DNA from: Bacillus sp. WMMC1349
GTDB taxonomy: Bacteria > Bacillota > Bacilli > Bacillales > Bacillaceae
Length of the DNA stretch: 64,000 nucleotides
Direction of reading: 5' to 3'
NCBI RefSeq assembly: GCF_013155385.1
Contig: NZ_JABJUQ010000007.1
Coordinates: forward strand, 1,904,001-1,968,000
Below, in pieces: positions 7,938 through 15,533 of the stretch. The position numbers and the translations under genes are program-made. Numbering within the stretch: position 1 is the first letter of the stretch; every line of letters starts with the position of its first letter. The notes under the pieces are model-generated. The model saw only the letters and a list, made by a program, of their open reading frames with translations, did no database searches and had not been told where the DNA came from.

Positions 7938-7949
7938 AGCCATTCCTCC

Positions 7950-8297
7950 TTACTTGCATAAAACTGGTTTTTCTTTTTGTTTAATGACTTGAAAAAGGTG
8001 GTCATGGTCATCGATTTGATTGAGAATCGTGAGCACTAATTCACGCTCTGGAAAATCATCGTTGAGTGAATAAAACCGCCATTGTTCTTTACGTTCTTCC
8101 TTGATCAGGTTCGCTTTTTTCAATTTCCGTAAATGCTGGCTTATCGCAGGTTGACTCGTTTCAAACATGTTGACAAGTTGGCAAACACAATAAGGTTTTT
8201 GTTGAAGCAACTTCAACATAAGTAATCTAGTTGAATCACATAAAAGCTTCATACAATTCACTGTACATGCTATATCAAGTTTCGTTTGGATGATCAT
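7950..8297 (-). CDS. arsR: Arsenic-responsive repressor ArsR
   Basis: A 115-residue ArsR/SmtB winged-helix repressor. The recognition helix is SQPAISQHLRKLKK. The As(III)-binding alpha-3 motif reads PYCVCQL with Cys37 and Cys39, the classic type 1 site. Three further cysteines (11, 15, 20) near the N-terminus could add a third ligand. It leads the ars operon, and a perfect 11-bp dyad lies in the promoter, so it should repress its own operon until arsenite binds. Confidence 0.94.
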   Translation of the reverse strand: MIIQTKLDIACTVNCMKLLCDSTRLLMLKLLQQKPYCVCQLVNMFETSQPAISQHLRKLKKANLIKEERKEQWRFYSLNDDFPERELVLTILNQIDDHDHLFQVIKQKEKPVLCK

Positions 8298-8347
8298 ATC
8301 ATGCCTTCCCTTCCTCCTATTTGAAGTCTGTTCAGTAAATTCATTAT

Positions 8348-8379
8348 ATAATCAGTTGCTTATATAATCAACTGATTAT
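8348..8379. promoter_or_regulatory. ArsR operator
   Basis: ATAATCAGTTG (8348-8358) and CAACTGATTAT (8369-8379) form a perfect 11-bp inverted repeat with a 10-bp spacer, 50-80 bp upstream of arsR. Dyads of this size are typical for ArsR/SmtB repressors, and the spacer contains a TATAAT-like sequence. Confidence 0.75.
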
Positions 8380-8441
8380 TAAAAATCACATCTGTATTAT
8401 CTTTCCTTGAATTGATAAAAATAATCCGAGTATCAAAAGAA

Positions 8442-8468
8442 ATAAAAAAACCCCTATTTTAAGGGGCT
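8442..8468 (-). terminator. Terminator of cstR
   Basis: On the minus strand AGGGG/CCCCT arms close a 6-nt loop and are followed by seven or more T residues, just after the cstR stop. Confidence 0.75.
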
Positions 8469-8479
8469 AAATTCTTCAA

Positions 8480-8740
8480 CTAACGGCTTTTTACTAAAAG
8501 GTTGACCGCTTCTTCAACCATTTTTCTTGTGTCTTTGCCTGAAGCAATTTCTTCTGTCAGACATTTTTCCAGGTTTGTCGCTACGATGACAGCGATCGTT
8601 TTATCAACAGCACTTCTAACTGCAGAAAGCTGTGAAATGACATCTTTGCAGTTTTTTTCTTCATTCATCATCCTGATGACTCCGCCAACTTGTCCTTCAA
8701 CTCGTTTTAAACGTTTGATGATTTGATCATTATATTCCAT
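8480..8740 (-). CDS. cstR: CsoR-like sulfurtransferase repressor (persulfide sensor)
   Basis: An 86-residue all-helical repressor of the CsoR/RcnR family. The ATG at 8740, 6 nt after GGGAGTG, is preferred over a GTG five codons upstream. It places the two conserved cysteines at positions 31 and 60, the numbering of CstR. The copper-ligand histidine of CsoR, four residues before the second Cys, is Asn here, which argues for persulfide sensing rather than copper. The cysteines form di- or trisulfide links when reactive sulfur accumulates and release DNA. Likely targets are the ATACC-N5-GGGTAT type sites upstream of the neighbouring sulfur genes. It has its own promoter (TATAAT near 8779-8784) and terminator. 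Confidence 0.88.
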   Translation of the reverse strand: MEYNDQIIKRLKRVEGQVGGVIRMMNEEKNCKDVISQLSAVRSAVDKTIAVIVATNLEKCLTEEIASGKDTRKMVEEAVNLLVKSR

Positions 8741-8849
8741 AACGAACACTCCCACTACAATATTTCGCTTATTTTATCTATTATACACAGAAATCTCGTA
8801 TACACATACTCCTTTAAGTAGTTCTTAATAAGATTCCTAGTCTATTGTA

Positions 8850-8883
8850 CGAATAAGATAAAGGCGACGTTTAAAACGCCGCC
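8850..8883 (-). terminator. Terminator of the sulfur-detoxification operon
   Basis: GGCGGCGTTT and AAACGTCGCC pair (one mismatch) on the minus strand, followed by TTTATCTTATT, directly after tusA. Confidence 0.75.
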
Positions 8884-8896
8884 CATCAGGGGAAAA

Positions 8897-9124
8897 TTAC
8901 TGTTTTTGAATCCAAAATTTGAAGATCCCGTTTTCTTCTGTATGTTTGACTAATTCATGCCCAGCTGATTTGGCCCAAGCCGTTAAATCACTTTTTGAGC
9001 CTTTATCAGTTGTGTGAATTTCGAGAATCTCCCCGCTATTCAGTTCATCCATTGCTTTTTTTGTTTTAATGATTGGCATTGGGCATGCTAAACCTTTGGC
9101 ATCTAATTGAGTTGTTGATTTCAT
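8897..9124 (-). CDS. tusA: TusA/SirA-type sulfur carrier protein
   Basis: A 75-residue TusA-family protein with the defining LDAKGLACPMPI motif; Cys14 of the CPxP element would carry a persulfide. The start at 9124 has GGAGGG 6 nt upstream, so an in-frame N-terminal extension overlapping the preceding gene is not used. It follows the rhodanese-dioxygenase gene closely. It probably shuttles sulfane sulfur between the DsrE-type protein and the rhodanese domains rather than serving tRNA thiolation, judging from its neighbours. Confidence 0.9.
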   Translation of the reverse strand: MKSTTQLDAKGLACPMPIIKTKKAMDELNSGEILEIHTTDKGSKSDLTAWAKSAGHELVKHTEENGIFKFWIQKQ

Positions 9125-9137
9125 GTGTATCCCTCCG

Positions 9138-10649
9138 TCATATGTTTTCTGGGCCTGCAACAGCGCAGCGATTCGGCCCAATTTCCATCTCTATTTGTTC
9201 ATCAAAAGAAGGTGTGATTTTTCCTTGGTTGATTAGCCGAATCTCTTGATAATGATTAGGTTGTGGTGGTAGATTTTCAGTAACTATTTTCTGAAATTCT
9301 TGTTCATCTTGGATGTTGAGACCGGTATTCCATGTAAATAAATCTTCTAAACGTTTGGCTACTTCGCCACGTTTTCCAAGTTCTGAAATAGTACCGAAGT
9401 GTGCTGGTAGAACAATCATTTCTCCAGAAAGCTGTTGATAACGTTGATATAGAGTTGTTCTAAGATCACCAGCTAGTTCTTCCGCTTTTCCAGCTAGATC
9501 TGGGCGACCAATTGATTCAATGAATAAGCTATCTCCTGTCATAAGAAATTGCCCGTCAATGATCAAAGACGTACTACCGCTTGTATGCCCAGGCGAAGAG
9601 ATAGGTTCAACTTTTGAACATCCAATTGTGATATCATCGCCTTCCTCTAGTTTGTGATAGGCAAATGTAATCTCACTAGCATCTCTTTCCGGAATGTAAT
9701 AAGCTGCTCCTGTACGTTCCGCCAACATGCGTCCACCGGAAATATGGTCAGCATGTAAATGAGTATCAATTGTTGCGACGATTTTGGCCCCTCTTTGTTT
9801 GGCAAACTGTTCAAAAACTTTGGTTGTTCTGATTGGATCAATGACAACCGACTCTTTAGCTGATTCGACATAGTATGATAGACACCCTTTTCCAATTCGG
9901 ATGAATTGGAAGATTTCTCCTCCGTTTTGTAAGTCACCGATTTTAACCGGTTCAAGATGTTCACTCCATGCGATCATCCCGCCTTTTAAGTAATAAAGGT
10001 TAGTAACACCTTTTTGCGCAAGCATATCTGCGAGAACAATTGAAGAACCTTCTTTAGCGCATACAACGATAATCTCTTGATCTTTCGGAAGTTCTCCTAA
10101 TATAGAGTCGACACCATCTAACATGTCATAGTAAGGGACATTGATCATTTCAATGCCTTCTCCTTCAATTTTCCACTTAGAATAATCGTTTGAATTGCGT
10201 ACATCTAAAATAAAAAGAGATTTTTTATTGATGATTTTTTTCGTTAGCTCAGTAGATGTTATGGCTTGACATGCTGTTGGTACATTGGTTTGTTTGGATG
10301 CTGTTTTCCCTGTCCATTCCCCCATACCAGGTACTACATTCATTAACTTAGTAAATCCGTGATTCGCCAATAATTGTGTTGCCATTCCACTTCGCTTCCC
10401 TGAATGACAGATCACATATATTTCATCATCTTTATTCAGTTCATCCAATCTCTCCTTTATTTCGCTTAAAGGAATATTTACTGCATGTGGGATATGACGA
10501 TCTTCATATTCGTCAATCTCGCGTACATCAATAATATTCAATATTTCGCCCTGTTCTACTTTCGCTTCAAACGTTTGTAGCGCCATGACTGGCACATCAT
10601 CTGTAATTTGTTTTGTTGTTTCTCGATTTTTCCTGAAAAAATGTTTCAA
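9138..10649 (-). CDS. Rhodanese-rhodanese-persulfide dioxygenase fusion (CstB-like function)
   Basis: A 503-residue three-domain enzyme. Residues ~20-115 are a rhodanese domain with Cys81 (CHSGKRSG). Residues ~130-235 are a second rhodanese domain with Cys197 (CAKEGSS). Residues ~240-470 are a metallo-beta-lactamase-fold persulfide dioxygenase with HLHADH (297-302), His355, Asp373 and His417 as metal ligands. The lactamase part should oxidise low-molecular-weight persulfide to sulfite, and the rhodanese sites transfer sulfane sulfur, giving thiosulfate overall. S. aureus CstB, as I recall it, has the dioxygenase first and rhodanese last, so the domain order is reversed here. A CstR-like half-site lies just upstream, between this gene and the DsrE-type gene. 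Confidence 0.9.
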   Translation of the reverse strand: MKHFFRKNRETTKQITDDVPVMALQTFEAKVEQGEILNIIDVREIDEYEDRHIPHAVNIPLSEIKERLDELNKDDEIYVICHSGKRSGMATQLLANHGFTKLMNVVPGMGEWTGKTASKQTNVPTACQAITSTELTKKIINKKSLFILDVRNSNDYSKWKIEGEGIEMINVPYYDMLDGVDSILGELPKDQEIIVVCAKEGSSIVLADMLAQKGVTNLYYLKGGMIAWSEHLEPVKIGDLQNGGEIFQFIRIGKGCLSYYVESAKESVVIDPIRTTKVFEQFAKQRGAKIVATIDTHLHADHISGGRMLAERTGAAYYIPERDASEITFAYHKLEEGDDITIGCSKVEPISSPGHTSGSTSLIIDGQFLMTGDSLFIESIGRPDLAGKAEELAGDLRTTLYQRYQQLSGEMIVLPAHFGTISELGKRGEVAKRLEDLFTWNTGLNIQDEQEFQKIVTENLPPQPNHYQEIRLINQGKITPSFDEQIEMEIGPNRCAVAGPENI

Positions 10650-10677
10650 AATATCTCCCTCCTTTTTTATAATACAA

Positions 10678-10693
10678 ATACGTGTAAGGGTAT
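10678..10693. promoter_or_regulatory. CstR-like operator before the rhodanese-dioxygenase gene
   Basis: ATACGTGTAAGGGTAT fits the ATACn-N5-GGGTAT pattern of CsoR/CstR sites and is followed by further A/T-rich sequence. It suggests an internal, separately controlled promoter for the fusion enzyme. Confidence 0.5.
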
Positions 10694-10702
10694 AAAAATA
10701 GC

Positions 10703-11182
10703 TTAAATAAATAAGTTAATCTGTCCCTCAGAAGCTTCGCCTAAATACGCTGCGACACCGCCAAATTCAGTACCGTCGATCAACTCTTCTTGTTTAATAC
10801 CCAATAAATCCATTGTCATTGTACATGCCATCAGCTTAACTCCCTGCTCGTTCGCCAGTTCGATTAATTGCGGCAATGATAGGGCATGGTGCTTCTTTAT
10901 GACGTGTTTAATCATCTTTGGACCTAAACCAAGCATATTCATTTTTGATAATGGTAGATGATCAGCACTTTTTGGCATCATCCAACCAAACATTTTTTCA
11001 ATAGCTCGTTTTGCAATTGGTGTTTTAATATTTTCTTTTTTTAAGGTGTTCAGTCCCCAAAATGTAAAAAAGATCGTTACTTCATGGTCATATGCAGCCG
11101 CTCCATTTGCAATGATAAATGCTGCCATCGCTTTATCATAATCACCGCTAAACAAGATGATATTGGTTTTTTGGTCTGGCAT
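10703..11182 (-). CDS. DsrE/DsrF/YrkE-family sulfurtransferase-like protein
   Basis: A 159-residue DsrE/F/DrsH-like protein ([31 protein letters not shown] motif region). A conserved cysteine is at ~119 in [13 protein letters not shown], the sulfur-carrying position of the family. The B. subtilis relative is YrkE, in the yrkDEFHIJ sulfur cluster. It is the first gene of the set DsrE-fusion-tusA, and two CstR-type operators precede it. It most likely accepts sulfane sulfur and passes it to TusA or the rhodaneses in the cytoplasm. It is not a peroxiredoxin despite some database labels. Confidence 0.85.
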   Translation of the reverse strand: MPDQKTNIILFSGDYDKAMAAFIIANGAAAYDHEVTIFFTFWGLNTLKKENIKTPIAKRAIEKMFGWMMPKSADHLPLSKMNMLGLGPKMIKHVIKKHHALSLPQLIELANEQGVKLMACTMTMDLLGIKQEELIDGTEFGGVAAYLGEASEGQINLFI

Positions 11183-11200
11183 CTTTTCACCCTCTCTTTC

Positions 11201-11238
11201 ATACCTATACGGGTATATTAATATACATATAGGGGTAT
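11201..11238. promoter_or_regulatory. Tandem CstR operators
   Basis: ATACCTATACGGGTAT (11201-11216) and ATACATATAGGGGTAT (11223-11238) are two copies of the CsoR/CstR-type dyad with 6 bp between them, directly upstream of the DsrE-type gene. Paired sites of this form control cst operons in Staphylococcus. Confidence 0.75.
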
Positions 11239-11313
11239 GTCAATGTTTTTTTCCTATGAAAACAGGATACGGTTCTTGTTTGGTTCATCACTTATCATCA
11301 AAGTGATCAAACG

Positions 11314-11342
11314 AAAAAAGGCGGCCGATTATTTGGGCAGCC
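11314..11342 (-). terminator. Terminator of rap-phr
   Basis: On the minus strand GGGCTGCC and GGCCGCC pair (6 of 7) and are followed by six T residues, ~70 bp after phr. Confidence 0.65.
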
Positions 11343-11410
11343 CTAAAGTTTTTAAAAACAACTATACATTAAGTGTTTCTTATGGTTGTTATTAATATTG
11401 GAGATAAAAA

Positions 11411-11527
11411 TCAAGTCTCTGCACGATCAGCAACTTTGAAGGTATCACTTTGAGTATCACTTATTGTTGTTATTGCACCAACTGCTATACCCGTTAAAAG
11501 AATTGCACAAATAAACATTTCTTTCAT
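11411..11527 (-). CDS. Phr secreted signalling peptide precursor
   Basis: A 38-codon gene starting MKEMFICAILLTGIAVG: a short basic start, a hydrophobic export signal, then a polar tail ending KVADRAET. Its ATG overlaps the rap stop codon (ATGA), the arrangement of B. subtilis rap-phr pairs. Phr precursors are exported, trimmed to a C-terminal penta- or hexapeptide, and taken back by the oligopeptide permease to inhibit the cognate Rap. The predicted mature peptide is DRAET or ADRAET, close to known ones such as ERGMT, ARNQT and DRVGA. A GTATCACTTTGAGTATCAC direct repeat sits in the coding part. The partner rap is broken, so this peptide may be orphaned or act on another Rap. Confidence 0.85.
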   Translation of the reverse strand: MKEMFICAILLTGIAVGAITTISDTQSDTFKVADRAET

Positions 11528-12680
11528 AAAGATTCTCCCCTTTCAATTTGGCGCTTCGCTTCATTTGCTTGCCGATAAAACTCAGCTGCTCCCCAAGCAT
11601 CTGATCGGCTGAACAGAATGTCACCTACCGATTCACCGTAATGCTCTTTTTCAGCATAAAAGTTTTTTTCATTGAAGAAATCGAATGCTTCCCTCACTTT
11701 ATTTAAATTATCTTCAAGAAACAACCCCTCAACGATTTTTAATTTGGCTAGGATTAATTTATTGTTATCTTTTTCAGCTATATGCTTTGCTTTGTTAAAA
11801 TAATTCCTTGACCCTATATAGTCTTTTTGTTTTCCTTTGATTGTAAGCAATGAGGTGAAATGCCTTAGCCATATAGTCAAAATTTTGAGGACTGGTTATT
11901 TCTAGAGATTTACAAAGGAGAATTACTGATTTTTCGAGTTCTTCCATCTTATGATAACACAAGGCAAAATTATACAGTGAAGAACGAACTAAATGTTCAC
12001 GGTTTTTTTCTTCTTTACTTAACTTGTTCGCTGATATAAATGCTTTTTCTGCTTTCTGTAGGGCTTTGTCATATTTATGACTGTCTAATAAGTTTCCGAA
12101 TATTACGAATTGACAACGCACTAATTGAACACCATAAATATTTTTTCCATCCGCTTCGGATTGATCTTTAAATAATCTATATGCTTTCAGCATAGCTCAT
12201 TGAAAAATGTGTTTGCTTCATATGATAATAAACTTCAGCGATTTTAAAATAAAACTCAGCTTGCTCAAGCATCGCATCTGCCCCTAACTTATCAAGGCAT
12301 TTTTCTGCTTGTGTATAATATCTTAATGAATGGGTAAATTCCATCTGTCTGAAATAATACATTCCTGAAAAGAAATAATAATAGTACTCAAGCATCCCAT
12401 TCAGTTTTTTGTTATTCATAGAATCTACAATATGATCATACTTCATATGTAAATCTTCCACGGAGTTAGGAAACAAATATGACATCATCATATTGTGCCT
12501 AAATTCTAATAATTGATAATAGAGTAGAGCATCTTGATTTTCTTCCATCTGCTTTATTTCTTTCTCCACTTCTTTTTTAGCACCCTCTGCCCCTGCTGGA
12601 TCATTCTCTTTCATCCGCTTATACCAAAAGTTCATTTTTACAGCCACTCAGTCGTAAGGAATCACTAAATGATCTTCCAA
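11524..12680 (-). pseudogene. Rap response-regulator aspartate phosphatase, inactivated
   Basis: Three reading frames together spell a Rap protein of about 370 residues. The N-terminal three-helix bundle is clear (NFWYKRMKEND, then ALLYYQLLEFRHNMMM), followed by tetratricopeptide-like helices (YYFRQMEFTHSLRYYTQAEK; YNFALCYHKMEELEKSVILL; FYRQANEAKRQIERGESL). Translation would begin at the TTG at 12678-12680 behind GGAGGGGG. Codon 11 is TGA (12648-12650) where related proteins could have Trp. Frames shift near 12177-12193 and again between 11795 and 11880. Rap proteins dephosphorylate Spo0F or sequester response regulators; this copy cannot make one intact chain. Phr follows with a 4-bp overlap. 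Confidence 0.85.
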
Positions 12681-12794
12681 CTATCCCCCTCCCTTTTTCC
12701 ACATATTTAACATTGTACCATGATATAGGATGTTGAAAATACATTTAAAAGAAATAAACCTGAATAAGAATCACTAGGTTTAGGGAAATATTTA

Positions 12795-12836
12795 AGAGGA
12801 GCTTAACAGAGCCAAAGGCTGACCCCTCTATTTTTT
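12795..12836 (+). terminator. Possible terminator-like hairpin
   Basis: AGAGG (12795-12799) pairs with CCTCT (12825-12829), with an inner GCC/GGC pairing, followed by TATTTTTTGG on the plus strand. No plus-strand gene precedes it, so it may serve the minus-strand gene that ends at 12858 or be bidirectional. Confidence 0.35.
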
Positions 12837-12857
12837 GGGACTACACTTAAAGAATGT

Positions 12858-13307
12858 CTATTCTTCCTCGTCTTTTTCAACCTCAAATCCCTGAATTTGA
12901 CCAAGTAACTCCTTTTCACTCTCAGAAGAAAGTAAAAATCCTCCCATCTCTTCATGTGTCGTACAGGTAAACCATTCAATATTGTTTTTTATAAATGTTA
13001 AGTCTTCTGGTAATGGTGCTACCCAGTCATATAAGGAGTTCGATAATTGTTGTAGCAATTGACAAGTATCTTGATTTGCCTTAATGACATACACAGTAAC
13101 AGCTGGACCTCTTGTTATTGTCTGTGCCCATTGGTTTGTTTTATATGTTTCAATCACATGAGATTGAAACTTTTCGAGGACCTCGTGATTGTAGTCGAAT
13201 TCTTTCATTGTCACAAAGTAAAACTTATCAGAGTGATCACACAATACCTTTATGAAATGTCGATAAGTCTCACCTGTAGGATTTTTCATTAGATGCCAAT
13301 ACTCCAT
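12858..13307 (-). CDS. Conserved protein of unknown function
   Basis: I do not recognise this 149-residue soluble protein. It starts MEYWHLMKNPTGETYRHFIK behind an AGAGGT-type site (plus-strand acctct at about 13315), has no membrane segment or signal peptide, and ends in an acidic tail (EVEKDEEE). There are five or so aromatic-rich patches (WFTCTTHEEMGG, SLYDWVAPLPED) and three cysteines that do not form a metal motif. Codon use looks normal and the frame is intact, so it is probably expressed. It sits alone between the dead rap gene and the divergent endonuclease-like gene; context gives no clear role. Confidence 0.7.
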   Translation of the reverse strand: MEYWHLMKNPTGETYRHFIKVLCDHSDKFYFVTMKEFDYNHEVLEKFQSHVIETYKTNQWAQTITRGPAVTVYVIKANQDTCQLLQQLSNSLYDWVAPLPEDLTFIKNNIEWFTCTTHEEMGGFLLSSESEKELLGQIQGFEVEKDEEE

Positions 13308-13558
13308 TTTGCAACCTCTTTCATGGGGATTTTTTTAGAGAGAAAAACTATCCGTTCACTACGTATATCTGTATGTTTTATTTTTTTTACAGCATATTTC
13401 TACTCCCGAGTATCCGAAATGTTAGGCAATTACTTCAACTGAACATGCTGGCATCAACCACAACTGTTTTTTTACTAGTTGATTTCATCATCTTCCCAAT
13501 AAAATGATGATCTTTTAGATAAAATAGTAAAAAATATATGAAGGCAGGCGGGATTAAA

Positions 13559-14284
13559 TTGAAGATCACGATCATGACATTCAACATTCACCACGGGAAA
13601 GGCATCGATAAGCGGCTTGATCTTGAGAGAATTGCTGATATTATTGCAAAAAGTGATGCTGATATTATCGGTCTGAATGAAGTCGATAAACATTTTTCAA
13701 AAAGAAGCGGGTATCAGGATCAAATCAATTACCTTGCAGAACGATTAAAGATGAATCATGCATTTAGTCCGTCATTATCAAAGCCCTCTAAAGATGCCCC
13801 CACAGAGAGACAATACGGAAATGGTCTTCTAACCCGTTTTCCAATTATCACAGTAAAGAACCACTTATTAAGTTTTGGTCCAAAGTTTCATGAAGGAAGG
13901 TCTGTTCTTGAAACTGTTATGCAAATTGGGGAAAAGCGTCTGTTCATTTTTGTGACACACTTGAGCTTAAATCCTTTTTTCCACCGTAAACAAACAGACT
14001 TTATCATTGAAAGAATGAAACAGCTTGATGAGCCGGTCATTGTATTGGGAGATTGGAATATGAATCCGAATTCACGAGGCTGGACAAGGATGGCTGAGAA
14101 GCTTGGCGATAGTTGGAATCAGGCTGGAGCTGGTCAAGGTTTCACATACCCGTCACAGCGTCCGAGAAAACGGTTAGATTACATTTTTGCCAGTCCTTGT
14201 CTTCATGTAGTACATACTGAAGTGATCAACTTGAATCCTCAAGCTTCCGACCATTTACCAGTCAAGTCTGTTATGATCTTATGA
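13559..14284 (+). CDS. Endonuclease/exonuclease/phosphatase-family protein
   Basis: About 241 residues with the whole EEP fold signature. TFNIHHG and GLNEVD supply the first metal ligands (Asn and Glu), THLSLNP the catalytic His region, GDWNMNP the Asp/Asn pair, RLDYIFAS, and SDHLPV the C-terminal Asp-His. The TTG at 13559 has AGGCGGG 6 nt upstream, whereas the ATG seven codons earlier has none, so TTG is preferred. No signal peptide is visible, so it is likely cytoplasmic. The family cleaves phosphodiesters in nucleic acids, inositol phosphates or lipids; the substrate here is unknown. It converges with yngK. Confidence 0.85.
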   Translation: MKITIMTFNIHHGKGIDKRLDLERIADIIAKSDADIIGLNEVDKHFSKRSGYQDQINYLAERLKMNHAFSPSLSKPSKDAPTERQYGNGLLTRFPIITVKNHLLSFGPKFHEGRSVLETVMQIGEKRLFIFVTHLSLNPFFHRKQTDFIIERMKQLDEPVIVLGDWNMNPNSRGWTRMAEKLGDSWNQAGAGQGFTYPSQRPRKRLDYIFASPCLHVVHTEVINLNPQASDHLPVKSVMIL

Positions 14285-14310
14285 AGGACGGTGTCCTCAG
14301 GCTGTCCTTC
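14283..14310. terminator. Hairpin between convergent genes
   Basis: GAAGGAC (14283-14289) and GTCCTTC (14304-14310) form a 7-bp stem overlapping the end of the EEP gene and lying before the yngK stop. There is no good T-tract on either strand. Confidence 0.4.
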
Positions 14311-14315
14311 ACTAG

Positions 14316-15476
14316 TCACTTGAGCCACGGCATTTCAGGAATGAGAGCGGGAGTATTGTAAATATTAGCTCTTAATTTGTCCTTGATTCCAAGCGGATTT
14401 TTGTTTAAATCCTTTAAGCTAAAATGAATACTGCCTAAGCCATTCACTGAGCGGTTTAATGCAATCTGTCTCGGATACTCATCAGGATCAGACCAAGCAG
14501 AATCGTAATTATTATTAATCTTATAGGCTGCTTGTCCAATATATAAATGAACGGGGTGCCCTTTAACTTCATTTGTCCACCAATCTACTAAAATATGATA
14601 GGATGCGGGCGCAAAATTGATGCTCCAATAGATTTGTGGTGCGATATAATCAATGTATTGCTTTTGAATCCAGTCTCTTGTGTCAGCATAAAGATCATCA
14701 TAGTTTGTTACTCCAGCCTTTGTGTTTGAACCGGTTGGATCATTAGCTATGTTTCGCCAAACACCAAATGGGCTAATTCCAAATTTGACTAACGGTTTTT
14801 CTTTCTTGATCATTTCACCTATTTGTTTGACGAGCTGACTGACATTGTCTCTTCGCCAATCAGCAATATTTGAAAAACGGTCTTTACCATATCGTGCAAA
14901 TGTATCAAGGTCAGGAAAGTCTTTGCCAGCGATTTTATAAGGATAAAAGTAATCATCCATGTGTACGGCATCAATGTGATAATTTTTAACGACTTCTTCG
15001 ATTCCTGCGATAATAAAATGTTGGACTTCTGGAATACCAGGATTGTAATAAAGCTGATTGCCATATGCGACAACCCAATCAGGGTGTTTTTTCGCGGGAT
15101 GATCGTTTGAAAGTTTTGCTAAATCTGTATGGTGCATTGTGATACGGAATGAGTTAAACCATGCATGAAATTCAAGGCCTCTACGATGTGTTTCTTCAAG
15201 TAAAAACTGAAGCGGGTCATAACCAGGGTCTTTTCCTTGAACACCTGTTAAATATTCTGACCATGGTCCATATACTGAAGGATAAAATGCATCAGCGGTT
15301 GGTTTAATTTGAACAACAACAGCGTTCATTCCCATCTCCACTACATCATCCAACAGTTTGATGTACTCTTTTTTTTGTTGTTCGGGTGAGAGACCTTTTT
15401 GCGAAGGCCAGTCTAAATTTGTGACAGTGGCGATCCAGACTCCGCGCATTTCTTTGATTTGGCTGTTTTTGCTCAT
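14316..15476 (-). CDS. yngK: GHL10-type glycoside-hydrolase-like protein (YngK family)
   Basis: A 386-residue TIM-barrel protein of the DUF187/GHL10 family. It opens with EMRGVWIATVTNLDWPSQ and contains FHAWFNSFR, DAVHMDDYFYPY (with acidic residues in the usual active-site position), FGISPFGVWRN and YIAPQIYWS. The family is thought to act on cell-wall or exopolysaccharide glycans. From memory, B. subtilis YngK is longer, with a signal peptide and extra C-terminal sequence; this copy has neither and starts cleanly after AAGGGGAT. It would therefore be cytoplasmic or a trimmed form. The downstream neighbour on the same strand is the unknown 149-residue gene, across the convergent EEP gene. Confidence 0.88.
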   Translation of the reverse strand: MSKNSQIKEMRGVWIATVTNLDWPSQKGLSPEQQKKEYIKLLDDVVEMGMNAVVVQIKPTADAFYPSVYGPWSEYLTGVQGKDPGYDPLQFLLEETHRRGLEFHAWFNSFRITMHHTDLAKLSNDHPAKKHPDWVVAYGNQLYYNPGIPEVQHFIIAGIEEVVKNYHIDAVHMDDYFYPYKIAGKDFPDLDTFARYGKDRFSNIADWRRDNVSQLVKQIGEMIKKEKPLVKFGISPFGVWRNIANDPTGSNTKAGVTNYDDLYADTRDWIQKQYIDYIAPQIYWSINFAPASYHILVDWWTNEVKGHPVHLYIGQAAYKINNNYDSAWSDPDEYPRQIALNRSVNGLGSIHFSLKDLNKNPLGIKDKLRANIYNTPALIPEMPWLK

Positions 15477-15533
15477 TACACCATCCCCTTTTTTCTACTA
15501 TGATATGAAGAAAGACCAAGACATATTAGTGTC

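Noticed and set aside
7938-7943. ArsB start at the first ATG
   Set aside because: It is 1 nt from AGGAGG; the next ATG is properly spaced.
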